Source: Flavobacterium sp. WC2421 (GTDB taxonomy: Bacteria; Bacteroidota; Bacteroidia; Flavobacteriales; Flavobacteriaceae). From it: a stretch of DNA of 64,000 nt. The translations under genes were made by a program, and so were the position numbers. The notes beneath the pieces are model-generated. The model saw only the letters and a list, made by a program, of their open reading frames with translations, searched no databases and had not been told where the DNA came from. This document shows positions 28,505-36,666 of the stretch, piece by piece. The DNA is taken from the NCBI RefSeq assembly GCF_040822115.1, contig NZ_CP162004.1, positions 3,705,001 to 3,769,000 on the forward strand. Reading direction: 5' to 3'. The first letter of the stretch is position 1; each line of letters opens with the position of its first letter.

Positions 28505-28825
28505 ATGAAAAATTCAATACCACTATTAGGATTTTTTTTAATAGCAATTAGTTTGGCATCTTGCAAAACCCAAGAAGAAAAAAAAGCAGAACAAGTTACT
28601 AATAATTATGTTCGTTTTGTAGATTCGATCAGTCATAAAAATACTGATGATATACTAGCAAATTGGGATTCTATTAATACGTCTTTCGAAAATAAAACAG
28701 CTGAAATAAATACTGAAATTGACAAATTAGAGGACAATCATGATTTTGATGCCAAAATCGATTCGGCTATCGCCAAATATGAAGTTTTAAAAAAATCAGT
28801 CCTTCTACTAAAAGAAAACAAGTAA
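28505..28825 (+). CDS. Small helical lipoprotein of unknown function
   Basis: This 106-aa lipoprotein has its lipobox Cys at about residue 20 (LASC) and a mature part that is charged and predicted helical (EEKKAEQVTNNYVRFVDSIS, then DDILANWDSINTSFENKT, IDSAIAKYEVLKKSV). A heptad-like pattern suggests a coiled coil. No catalytic motif was seen. Its position after Lmo0937 and YtxH genes, with a gap of 240 bp, suggests membership of the same stress group under its own promoter. A terminator follows. Confidence 0.7.
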   Translation: MKNSIPLLGFFLIAISLASCKTQEEKKAEQVTNNYVRFVDSISHKNTDDILANWDSINTSFENKTAEINTEIDKLEDNHDFDAKIDSAIAKYEVLKKSVLLLKENK

Positions 28826-28847
28826 ATATTCAAGAACTAAAACTAAA

Positions 28848-28883
28848 AAAAATGCCACACTAATTAGTAGTATGGCATTTTTA
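28848..28883. terminator. Terminator between lipoprotein and prfA
   Basis: AAAAATGCCA pairs with TGGCATTTTT around a 13-16 nt loop, with A and T runs on both sides, between two convergent genes. Confidence 0.75.
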
Positions 28884-28910
28884 TGTATTCAATATTTTTA
28901 TTCTGTTTTC

Positions 28911-29987
28911 TTAAAAAACCTCACTGGCTTCTTTCAGTTTCTCCATGTTGTTCACTAATGCTAGTTCGTCAACAATTTTTTGAATATCACCATTCATAAT
29001 GTTTCCTAGGTCATACAGGGTTAAACCAACTCTATGGTCCGTTACACGGCCTTGTGCGTAATTGTAAGTACGAATTTTAGCAGAACGGTCACCTGAACTA
29101 ACTTGAGACGTACGTGTAGTAGCATCTTCAGCTTGTTTTTTGGCTAATTCTTGTTCGTATAAACGAGAACGCAATACGCCAAAGGCTTTATCCTTATTCT
29201 TGTGTTGTGATTTTTGATCTTGACATTGTGCTACCAATCCAGTTGGAATATGCGTCAAACGCACTGCCGATTTGGTTGTATTTACTGATTGTCCACCAGG
29301 TCCTGACGAACAAAAGAAATCCACACGTACATCATTCATATCAATTTGCACATCAAATTCCTCTGCTTCTGGCAATACCATAACAGTCGCTGCTGAGGTG
29401 TGCACACGTCCTTGCGTTTCCGTTTGTGGTACACGTTGCACACGGTGAACACCCGCTTCAAACTTCAATGTTCCATAAACATCCTCACCAGTAACTTCAA
29501 AGATTACCTCTTTAAATCCACCCGAAGTTCCTTCATTCATATCCACAACTGACGTTCTCCATCCGCGGCCTTCACAGTATTTAGTGTACATACGGAATAA
29601 ATCCCCTGCAAAAATACTCGCTTCATCCCCACCCGTTCCGGCACGAATCTCCACCATCACATTCTTCGCATCTTCAGGATCTTTAGGAATCAACATAAAT
29701 TTAATTTCTTCCTCTAGTTCTGGTAATCTTTCCTTTGCTTCGTCCAGTTGCATCTTGGCCATTTCGGTCATATCTGCATCACTACCGTCAGCAATTATTT
29801 CATTTGCTTCATCAATATTAGCCATAAGTAGCACGTATTCGTCTCTCTTTTCAGCCAATGCTTTCAAGCTTTTATACTCTTGATTCAATTGCACATAACG
29901 TTTCTGATCAGAAATAACATCCGGCTGGATAATCAAATCCGATATCTCATCGAAACGTTGTTTTACTATTTGAAGTCTATCTAACAT
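28911..29987 (-). CDS. prfA: Peptide chain release factor 1
   Basis: This 358-aa factor ends translation at UAA and UAG codons. It has the class I release-factor layout: N-terminal helical domain, a PxT codon-recognition tripeptide (Pro187-Gln188-Thr189 in [16 protein letters not shown]) and the catalytic GGQ at 231-233 ([17 protein letters not shown]). The PxT rather than SPF tripeptide identifies RF1 rather than RF2. Length is normal. It is followed by a convergent terminator, and a structured intergenic element lies upstream. Confidence 0.97.
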   Translation of the reverse strand: MLDRLQIVKQRFDEISDLIIQPDVISDQKRYVQLNQEYKSLKALAEKRDEYVLLMANIDEANEIIADGSDADMTEMAKMQLDEAKERLPELEEEIKFMLIPKDPEDAKNVMVEIRAGTGGDEASIFAGDLFRMYTKYCEGRGWRTSVVDMNEGTSGGFKEVIFEVTGEDVYGTLKFEAGVHRVQRVPQTETQGRVHTSAATVMVLPEAEEFDVQIDMNDVRVDFFCSSGPGGQSVNTTKSAVRLTHIPTGLVAQCQDQKSQHKNKDKAFGVLRSRLYEQELAKKQAEDATTRTSQVSSGDRSAKIRTYNYAQGRVTDHRVGLTLYDLGNIMNGDIQKIVDELALVNNMEKLKEASEVF

Positions 29988-30066
29988 AATCTTAGTCCTT
30001 TATTTGGAGTGCAAAAATACGAAATTTTTGTTTAAAGTGTAATGTTTAAAGTTCCAAGTTTTTTCT

Positions 30067-30168
30067 GGAGCTATTTCCTGCTATCCGCTGTATTCCCGAT
30101 AATAAAAACTAAGGCTAAAAAAAGCCTAGTTTTTCTAAATCGGGAGATGCCGCTACTATCAGGGCTAG
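30067..30168 (-). ncRNA. Structured intergenic element, copy B (possible Flavo-1-like RNA)
   Basis: On the minus strand it starts CTAGCCCTGATAGTAGCGGC and ends ATACAGCGGATAGCAGGAAA plus TAGCTCC. The inner part folds as CCCGAT/ATCGGG, AAAACTA/TAGTTTT and GGCT/AGCC. It resembles copies C and D closely and lies between prfA and a lipoprotein gene. Confidence 0.6.
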
Positions 30169-30209
30169 CGCATTTGTTATAGAAAGATTAATACAATTCC
30201 ACAAACAAA

Positions 30210-30307
30210 GTCATTGCGAGGAACGAAGCAATCTCACGATCAAAAGCAAATCCAATAAATTATCTACGCGGATAAACTGGATGAGATCCCTCATTCTTCG
30301 GAATGAC
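30210..30307. repeat. MITE/REP-like element with GTCATT...AATGAC ends
   Basis: About 98 bp begins GTCATTGCGAGGAACGAAGC and ends TTCTTCGGAATGAC, so the outer GTCATT/AATGAC form a short inverted repeat. Sequences of this style (CATTGCGAGGAACGAAGCAAT) are widely dispersed in bacterial intergenic DNA. No transposase is present, and no second copy was seen in the window. Confidence 0.5.
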
Positions 30308-30334
30308 AAGAATATAGCAAAGGTCTTAATATAA

Positions 30335-30386
30335 AAAACCAACGATTCAAGCAATACTTATTTCGTATTCTTAAACCGTTGGTTTT
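30335..30386 (-). terminator. Terminator after the 160-aa lipoprotein gene
   Basis: AAAACCAACG pairs with CGTTGGTTTT across a 32-nt loop, 50 bp beyond the stop at 30437 on the minus strand. Confidence 0.6.
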
Positions 30387-30436
30387 AGTGTATTAGCTAA
30401 GTTAGAAAAGACAATAATTCATTCCTCGCTTGCAGA

Positions 30437-30919
30437 TTATTTATCAACGCAATCGACACTTGTTAATTTATATTTTACATTATCATAATCGATAGGTTGC
30501 CCTTTAACAAAATAAGACTTTCCAAAATAGTATTCTATTTTTCCATTTCCTAAAATTAGGCTATCTCCCCTTTTTAGAAATGCCATTGGGTTACTAAATA
30601 TTTTTACTTTGTCCGCTCCCTGATAAAAAGAATAGTCTACTAATAGCGTATCTCCATGGAATGATCCCGTGATTTTTCCAATCTTTTTTGGCTTAGCATA
30701 AAGACTCATTATCATATCCCCAGTTATTTTATTGTCTTTTGAAGTAATCATTTTCATTTCGATAGTATCACTTTCATACAACGCTTTATAGCAAGCTACG
30801 TTGGCAGAATTTTCAGCCTGTACTTCAGTAGCTTTAGTATCTTTTTGACTTTGCTCTTTTTTACAGCTTTGGAGTCCAAAGCATGATAATAGCAATAAAA
30901 ATAGACCTAGATTTTTCAT
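30437..30919 (-). CDS. Lipoprotein of unknown function
   Basis: This 160-aa protein has a lipoprotein signal peptide ending at Cys19 (LQSCKK). After a charged linker (20-40) the mature domain is beta-rich: VACYKALYESDTIEMKMITS, NKITGDMIMSLYAKP, GKITGSFHGDTLLVDYSF. The alternation of strands ending GNGKIEYYFG recalls small outer-membrane lipoproteins of Flavobacteria that bind or insulate small molecules, but no family was confidently recognised. It stands alone between a terminator and a divergent gene. Confidence 0.72.
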   Translation of the reverse strand: MKNLGLFLLLLSCFGLQSCKKEQSQKDTKATEVQAENSANVACYKALYESDTIEMKMITSKDNKITGDMIMSLYAKPKKIGKITGSFHGDTLLVDYSFYQGADKVKIFSNPMAFLKRGDSLILGNGKIEYYFGKSYFVKGQPIDYDNVKYKLTSVDCVDK

Positions 30920-31165
30920 AATAGTAAACAGTTTAGTTTATAAATTGGTGAATATTTACTACTAATTTACGAATAAATAGCGTGATTTAACGCCTATTTT
31001 CAGTTTAATATTAGGACTGTCCGCAAATCGAACCAAACGTTCTTTATTTGGCTACTTTGAAACAAGTGAAAATATTTATTTAAAGCACTTTGTAGCATTT
31101 ACAAAACGTTTTTTTATACTTTTATAAAACTAAAAGCTACTTCAAAATTTAAAACTACATCAACA

Positions 31166-31813
31166 ATGAATCTCAAAGTCGACGACTTTATTAGTAATGC
31201 TAAAAAATGGCAGCCCGAAATGGAGCAATTACGACAATTGTTACTCGATTGTGGTCTGACCGAAGAGTTCAAGTGGCGCACGCCTTGTTATAGTTTTCAA
31301 GGGAACAACGTAGTTTTAATAGCCAGTTTTAAATCATTTTGTGCGCTTAGTTTCCTCAAAGGTTCGTTGCTACAAGATACCAACGGAATGTTAGTACAAC
31401 CGGGAGAAAACAGCCAAGCAGTCCGTTTTTTTAAATTTACTAATGTATCTGAAATTGAGGAACTAAAACCTATCCTGAAAAACTACATTTATGAAGCGAT
31501 TGAGGTCGAAAAAGCGGGTTTAAAAGTAGCTTTCAAAAGTAATAAAGAATTAGAGTTAGTAGATGAACTGAAAGCTATTTTAGATAAAAACCTAGCTTTA
31601 AAAGCAGCTTTTGAATCCTTAACTCCAGGACGACAACGGGCATATAACTTGTTTTTTGAAGCTGCGAAACAATCCAAAACTAGGGAAACCAGAATAGAAA
31701 AATACATTCCCCGCATTCTTGACGGTAAAGGAATCAATGATTGTGTTTGCGGTTTATCTAAAAAAATGCCCAGTTGCGACGGTTCACACAAATCCATTTG
31801 TGGAGAAAAATAA
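31166..31813 (+). CDS. YdeI/DUF1801-like protein with C-terminal CDGSH iron-sulfur motif
   Basis: This 215-aa protein starts with the DUF1801 pattern (QLRQLLLDCGLTEEFKWRTPCYSF, VVLIASFKSFCALSFLKG) and continues with the YdeI/OmdA-type helical region (LTPGRQRAYNLFFEAAKQSKTRETRIEKYIPRI). The last 27 residues contain a full CDGSH zinc-finger-type 2Fe-2S motif: Cys193, Cys195, Cys204, His208 in CVCGLSKKMPSCDGSH. CDGSH domains normally bind a labile [2Fe-2S] cluster as in mitoNEET. In most YdeI proteins the tail ends shortly after GKG. A redox or iron-linked role is therefore plausible but inferred. Confidence 0.82.
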   Translation: MNLKVDDFISNAKKWQPEMEQLRQLLLDCGLTEEFKWRTPCYSFQGNNVVLIASFKSFCALSFLKGSLLQDTNGMLVQPGENSQAVRFFKFTNVSEIEELKPILKNYIYEAIEVEKAGLKVAFKSNKELELVDELKAILDKNLALKAAFESLTPGRQRAYNLFFEAAKQSKTRETRIEKYIPRILDGKGINDCVCGLSKKMPSCDGSHKSICGEK

Positions 31814-31869
31814 ACGACACCCTTCAACCTCCTATTGCATTAGTTATTATTGAAAATAAAACGTTCTCA

Positions 31870-31962
31870 CTAGCCCTGATGGAAGCGGCATCTCCCGATT
31901 TAGAAAAACAAGGCTTTTTTAGCCGTAGTTTTTATTATTGGGAATACAGCGGACAGCAGGAC
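31870..31962 (+). ncRNA. Structured intergenic element, copy C (possible Flavo-1-like RNA)
   Basis: It starts CTAGCCCTGATGGAAGCGGC and ends ATACAGCGGACAGCAGGA. The inner region pairs CCCGAT with ATTGGG and AAAAAC/GGCT with AGCC/GTTTTT. It lies between the YdeI-like gene and topB. Confidence 0.6.
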
Positions 31963-32099
31963 CATTCGTTTTTATAAATCCTATTTATTCTGCTCCTAAA
32001 AAACCTGGCAATTTACTACCCGTTCATAACTCCCGACGATTTTTTTTTAATACCAATTTCTAAATTCCTAATTTGCGCCATCAAAATCAGTAGAAGAAA

Positions 32100-34406
32100 A
32101 TGAAGGTCTGTATTGCCGAAAAACCAAGTGTAGCACGTGAAATCGCATCCGTTTTAGGAGCCAATACCAAGCATGATGGCTATTATGAAGGCAATGGTTA
32201 TGCGGTAACCTATACTTTTGGTCATTTATGTACCTTGAAAGAACCTAACGATTACAAATCCTATTGGAAAAGTTGGGACTTGAACAACTTGCCCATGCTT
32301 CCTGAAAAATTTGAGACTAAAGTAGTTTCTAATTCAGGAATTCAAAAGCAATTTAAAATTATAAAAGGATTATTTGACAAGGCCACTTTAGTCATCAACT
32401 GCGGGGATGCGGGACAAGAAGGAGAACTGATCCAGCGCTGGGTGATGAATGAAGCCAATTACAAAGGCGAAGTGCAACGCTTGTGGATTTCGTCCCTAAC
32501 CACCGAAGCTATTAAAGAAGGTTTTGAGAATTTAAAACCATCGGCCAACTACGATAATTTATACTATGCCGGTTTTTCAAGAGCCATAGGTGACTGGTTA
32601 CTGGGTATGAATGCCACCCGTTTGTACACCGTAAAACATGGCGGTTACAAGCAAGTATTGTCTATAGGACGCGTACAAACGCCTACATTAGCGATGGTAG
32701 TCGATCGCTGGAAGGAAATAGAAAATTTTAAGCCACAACCCTATTGGGAATTGCAAACCTTATATAGAGAAACACTTTTCAGCTATGAAGAAGGTCGTTT
32801 TTTGAAAAAGGAAGACGGAGAAATTTTGGCCAATAAAGTCAAAGAAAGTGAATTCGAAATTGTTTCTGTAGAAAAAAAGAACGGAAATGAGTTTGCACCT
32901 AAGTTATTTGATTTAACTGGATTACAAGTATATTGCAATACAAAATTTGGTTTTACAGCTGATGAAACGCTTAAAATAGTACAGACTTTGTATGAACAAA
33001 AAGTAGTCACCTACCCCAGAGTAGACACCACTTTTTTACCAAACGACGTCTATCCAAAAGTACCCGGAATTCTACAAAAGCTGACTAATTATGCTGCATT
33101 AACGCAACCGCTTTTAGAAAAAAAGATTAAAAAATCATCTAAGGTTTTCAACGATAAAAAAGTAACAGATCACCATGCGATTATTCCTACGGGAATTCAA
33201 TCGAACTTGCAATACAATCAGCAGCAAGTCTATGATATTATTACAAAGCGTTTTATAGCTGTATTTTATGATGATTGCTTGGTAGCTAATACCTCAGTGA
33301 TTGGGAAAGCAGCCGATGTACTGTTCAAAACTACTGGAAAAGAAATCTTAAAAAAAGGATTTCGAGTTGTTTTTGAAGATCCAAATGCCAAAGAAAAAGA
33401 AGCCGATTTATTACCCAGTTTTACTGTGGGTGAGAAAGGACCTCATCAACCTTCCTTTTTAGAAAAGGAAACCAAACCACCCAATCAGTTTACGGAAGCT
33501 ACGTTATTGCGTGCTATGGAAACTGCAGGTAAACAAGTTGATGATGAAGATTTACGGGAATTGATGAAGGAAAATGGCATCGGACGACCGTCAACACGAG
33601 CCAATATTATTGAAACCTTGTTCAAACGCCAGTACATTGTAAGAAATAAAAAACAAGTATTGCCAACCCCAACAGGAATTCAATTGATAGACACGATTCA
33701 AAATGAATTAGTAAAATCAGCGGAACTGACGGGATCTTGGGAAAAGCAATTGAAAGATATCGAAAAAGGAACTTTTACCGCTGGTGCTTTCATCAATAAT
33801 ATGAAACGCATGGTCGAGGCCTTAGTCTATGAAGTACGCAGTGAAACCAAACGTGCTAATATTTCGCATGTGGGTAATATTCAAAAAGAAGTAGCTAAAG
33901 TAGAAAAAAAGAAAGCGGCTGGAATCATGGCAGAAGCCTGTCCTAAATGTAAAAAAGGTACAATTATAGCAGGAAAGTCGGCTTATGGTTGTACCGATTA
34001 TAAAGCGGGTTGCACTTTTTTATTGCCTTTTACTTTTATGGAGAAAAAAATATCCGAGAATCAATACCTGCGATTGCTACAAAAAGGATCCACTGTAAAC
34101 TTGAAAGATTTTAAAACGGATACAGGTACTGTAGAAGGATTACTGCGATTTGATGAAAACTTCAATTTAAAATTAGAACCCAAAAAAACGGCTGCTCCTG
34201 CTCCTGCAAAGAATACAACTGCTGACATGCTGGCTTGTCCCAAATGCCAAAAAGGAACCGTTATAAAAGGAAATACAGCTTATGGGTGCAGCAATTACAA
34301 ACTGGGCTGTGATTTCAAAGTCCCTTTTGATGTGGTTCGAACAAAACTAAAAGATCAAAAACCGACCAAAGAATTGGTTCATACTATTTTGAAAGAAAGC
34401 ATTTAA
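32100..34406 (+). CDS. topB: DNA topoisomerase III (type IA)
   Basis: This 768-aa enzyme relaxes and decatenates DNA by single-strand passage. The TOPRIM start is KVCIAEKPSVAREIASVLG at 2-20 with acidic CGDAGQEGELIQRWV at 101-115. SIGRVQTPTLAMVVDRW (188-204) and the active-site Tyr305 in VVTYPRVDT (302-310) mark the type IA core, and ENGIGRPSTRANIIE is the conserved C-terminal core motif. Two CxxC...C zinc-ribbon-like tails follow (CPKCKKGTIIAGKSAYGC and CPKCQKGTVIKGNTAYGC), typical of the Bacteroidota TopB. It lies between two copies of a structured intergenic element. Confidence 0.95.
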   Translation: MKVCIAEKPSVAREIASVLGANTKHDGYYEGNGYAVTYTFGHLCTLKEPNDYKSYWKSWDLNNLPMLPEKFETKVVSNSGIQKQFKIIKGLFDKATLVINCGDAGQEGELIQRWVMNEANYKGEVQRLWISSLTTEAIKEGFENLKPSANYDNLYYAGFSRAIGDWLLGMNATRLYTVKHGGYKQVLSIGRVQTPTLAMVVDRWKEIENFKPQPYWELQTLYRETLFSYEEGRFLKKEDGEILANKVKESEFEIVSVEKKNGNEFAPKLFDLTGLQVYCNTKFGFTADETLKIVQTLYEQKVVTYPRVDTTFLPNDVYPKVPGILQKLTNYAALTQPLLEKKIKKSSKVFNDKKVTDHHAIIPTGIQSNLQYNQQQVYDIITKRFIAVFYDDCLVANTSVIGKAADVLFKTTGKEILKKGFRVVFEDPNAKEKEADLLPSFTVGEKGPHQPSFLEKETKPPNQFTEATLLRAMETAGKQVDDEDLRELMKENGIGRPSTRANIIETLFKRQYIVRNKKQVLPTPTGIQLIDTIQNELVKSAELTGSWEKQLKDIEKGTFTAGAFINNMKRMVEALVYEVRSETKRANISHVGNIQKEVAKVEKKKAAGIMAEACPKCKKGTIIAGKSAYGCTDYKAGCTFLLPFTFMEKKISENQYLRLLQKGSTVNLKDFKTDTGTVEGLLRFDENFNLKLEPKKTAAPAPAKNTTADMLACPKCQKGTVIKGNTAYGCSNYKLGCDFKVPFDVVRTKLKDQKPTKELVHTILKESI

Positions 34407-34420
34407 GATACTTTTTTTTA

Positions 34421-34521
34421 GGAGCTTCTTCCAGCTATCCGCTATATTCCCGATCATAAAAACTACGGCTGAAAAAGCCTTGTTTTTCAAAATCGGGAGA
34501 TGCCGCTTTTATCTGGGCTAG
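34421..34521 (-). ncRNA. Structured intergenic element, copy D (possible Flavo-1-like RNA)
   Basis: On the minus strand it starts CTAGCCCAGATAAAAGCGGC and ends ATATAGCGGATAGCTGGAAG plus AAGCTCC. The inner CCCGAT/ATCGGG stem and GGCT/AGCC core are kept. It starts 14 bp after the topB stop and may also act as its transcription end. Confidence 0.6.
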
Positions 34522-34578
34522 TTGTGTATATTTTTCCTAATTTTGTATCCGTTCAACAAACAATAATTCGAAATCAAG

Positions 34579-35067
34579 ATGTTTAAAAAAATAACTTTAC
34601 TACTGCTGATCGTAACATTGCTATCCTGCAAGAAATCAGATTCATCTGATAAGAATGAAAAAGACAAGATAAAAACTGCCCATTGGTTACTGGGAACTTG
34701 GGAAAACAAAACTGCCGAAGGAAATTTATCAGAGACTTGGGAAAAAGTAAATGACAGTACATATGAAGGGCAATCGTATTTCATAAAAGGAAAAGACACG
34801 ATTCACTTTGAAACCATTCAATTGCAACAAAAAGGAGAAGAATTAACTTATAATGCTAACGTACAAGGGCAAAATGAAGACAAACCGGTTCCTTTTAAAC
34901 TAACTAAAACCACCGAAAAAGAATTGGTTTTTGAAAATCCAAAACACGATTACCCTCAAAAAATAAGCTACAAAAGCGTTTCAAAAGACAGTTTAATAGC
35001 GGAGATTTCAGGTATGCAATCAGGCAAACCAAGCTCCGAAAAATATGTGATGACGAAATCTAAATAG
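34579..35067 (+). CDS. DUF6265-like lipoprotein
   Basis: This 162-aa lipoprotein has Cys17 in its lipobox (TLLSCKK). The mature part is a compact lipocalin-like beta domain starting WLLGTWENKTAEGNLSETWE, with DSTYEGQSYFIKGKDTIHFE and FENPKHDYPQKISY, the pattern I associate with DUF6265. It probably faces the periplasm on the outer membrane. The ligand is unknown. The stop lies 24 bp from the convergent MFS gene. Confidence 0.75.
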   Translation: MFKKITLLLLIVTLLSCKKSDSSDKNEKDKIKTAHWLLGTWENKTAEGNLSETWEKVNDSTYEGQSYFIKGKDTIHFETIQLQQKGEELTYNANVQGQNEDKPVPFKLTKTTEKELVFENPKHDYPQKISYKSVSKDSLIAEISGMQSGKPSSEKYVMTKSK

Positions 35068-35090
35068 TACCGATTTAAGAAAAAATACAA

Positions 35091-36254
35091 TTATGCTTCT
35101 TCGGTTGCAATTTTATTGACCATAAAAATCATAATGATTCCCAAAAGAGCCATTATTAAAAAGGCCCATTTCATACTCGAAATTTGAGAAATGAATCCAA
35201 CCATTGGTGGCACAATCAAAAAACCAAGATATCCAATAGTTGAAATAGACGTTAGTGCGCTACCATTGCTCAAACTTTTTGATTTTCCAGCGATACTGAA
35301 CACTAATGGGACAACACACGACACCCCAATTCCTATTAAAAAATAACCAATTATGGTTGTCGAAATAAAAGGAAAAAGAAAACAAATCAAAAAACCAGAG
35401 CTAATAAAAATACCGCTATAAAATAAAATTGGTTTTATACCATATTTAAATACGGCATAATCTCCCAAGAGACGCCCTAATGTCACCGCAGTCATAAAAA
35501 AAACAAAAGCTGCTGTGGTCCATTTTGGTGATGCATGTAATATGTTTTGAAAATAAATTCCGCTCCAATCATACATGGTATTTTCACAGGCCATCGACAC
35601 AAAACAAATTATAGCAAACTTGATCAGGTTTTTGTCGGGCATCAAAAAGAATTTTTTCTTCTCCTTCACCGGTTCGGTATGAATTGTTTGTGGATAAACC
35701 CATGCTGTAACTGCCATCATTGCAACACTTACTCCCAGCAAATGAAAGGAAGGCGCAATTTTTTGAGTAACCATTACATAACCTAAACCTGCTCCTATAA
35801 ATCCTGCCAAACTCCAGACGGCATGAAAAGTAGTCATTATTGATTTTGGATACAGTTTTTGAACTTCAAGTGCCTGTGCATTCATTGATAAATTCAAAAT
35901 ATTTCTAGAAGAGCCAAAAATCAAGAGGATTATAACCAATTGCCAAACAAAAACAGCAAAACCAGGTAAGGCCAATACGATATTAAACAATATGGCACCT
36001 AATAACATACAATACCGACTGCTATATTTATTCAATAACCTTCCAGTAAATGGCATAGTTAACATCAATCCTACTGGAAATGCAAATAAAACGGCTCCAA
36101 ATTGCGCTTCACTTAAATGCAATTGCGCTTTAATAGCAGGAATTCGAGATGCCCAAGAAGAATATCCAAATCCCGAGATGAAAAAAAATACGGTGTTGGC
36201 AATTCTATATCCTTTAGGAGAATGCTGTATTTTTTTTAAATAGGATTGTATCAT
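35091..36254 (-). CDS. Major facilitator superfamily transporter
   Basis: This 387-aa protein has about 12 hydrophobic segments. The first cytoplasmic loop carries a degenerate MFS motif A region (AFPVGLMLTMPFTGRLLNKYSSR, near residues 58-80). The start (ISGFGYSSWASRIPAIKAQL) is similar to the YbjJ/fucose-permease-like branch. Direction and substrate cannot be told from the sequence. It is divergent from the siderophore receptor at 36667, so it might be co-regulated with iron uptake, but no operator was seen on its side of the gap. Confidence 0.87.
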   Translation of the reverse strand: MIQSYLKKIQHSPKGYRIANTVFFFISGFGYSSWASRIPAIKAQLHLSEAQFGAVLFAFPVGLMLTMPFTGRLLNKYSSRYCMLLGAILFNIVLALPGFAVFVWQLVIILLIFGSSRNILNLSMNAQALEVQKLYPKSIMTTFHAVWSLAGFIGAGLGYVMVTQKIAPSFHLLGVSVAMMAVTAWVYPQTIHTEPVKEKKKFFLMPDKNLIKFAIICFVSMACENTMYDWSGIYFQNILHASPKWTTAAFVFFMTAVTLGRLLGDYAVFKYGIKPILFYSGIFISSGFLICFLFPFISTTIIGYFLIGIGVSCVVPLVFSIAGKSKSLSNGSALTSISTIGYLGFLIVPPMVGFISQISSMKWAFLIMALLGIIMIFMVNKIATEEA

Positions 36255-36559
36255 TTATTTTGAATGGTTTCAAAAATTATTGCTCTTTTTAAAAAATGAT
36301 AGGCACTAATTCGAAGCTGTAAATTTAAGTATTTTCAAAACTAAATTTCTATGCTCCTTCCACTTTCTCCTAAAATTTAAAAAGTCAGTTTAAATACTAC
36401 TATTTCATGTATCCAGTTCAGACAATTATTCTTGGATGAAGATTCATAAAAAAACGACCATTTTACATAATACATTATAAACAACAACCTTTCATATAAA
36501 AAACAGTGTTATTTAGGATTCATAAAATGCTGTAAAACAATTGTGTAAAAACTTTATTT

Positions 36560-36576
36560 TTATTTAATCTAAATAA
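36560..36576. promoter_or_regulatory. Palindromic operator before siderophore receptor 1
   Basis: TTATTTA-ATC-TAAATAA is a perfect 7-3-7 inverted repeat that ends 3 bp before the -33 TTG. The same element with one mismatch lies at the same distance in front of the second receptor gene (40333-40349). Binding by an iron regulator such as Fur is inferred from the genes it controls. Confidence 0.65.
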
Positions 36577-36579
36577 CTA

Positions 36580-36609
36580 TTGTTAAATAAAAATTAAAAT
36601 ATAGATTTG
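36580..36609 (+). promoter_or_regulatory. Promoter of siderophore receptor 1
   Basis: TTG at 36580-36582 and TAGATTTG at 36602-36609 are 19 bp apart, the spacing of Bacteroidota primary sigma promoters. The ATG at 36667 is 57 bp downstream. Confidence 0.75.
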
Positions 36610-36666
36610 CATTATTCTTATTCATTATAAATAAAAATAAATCTATAACTTTAATTATTTTTTAAT

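Noticed and set aside
28911..29987. The PQT tripeptide in release factor 1, different from the better-known PAT or PVT.
   Set aside because: The middle residue of the PxT motif varies naturally, and the surrounding sequence is intact, so this is not evidence of altered stop-codon reading.
30210..30307. Possible insertion sequence.
   Set aside because: Only 98 bp with short inverted ends and no transposase; listed as a MITE/REP-like repeat instead.
31774..31977. 67-codon open frame overlapping the 3' end of the CDGSH gene and the structured element copy C.
   Set aside because: It reads through the repeated element and its conserved hairpin, so it is not a protein gene.
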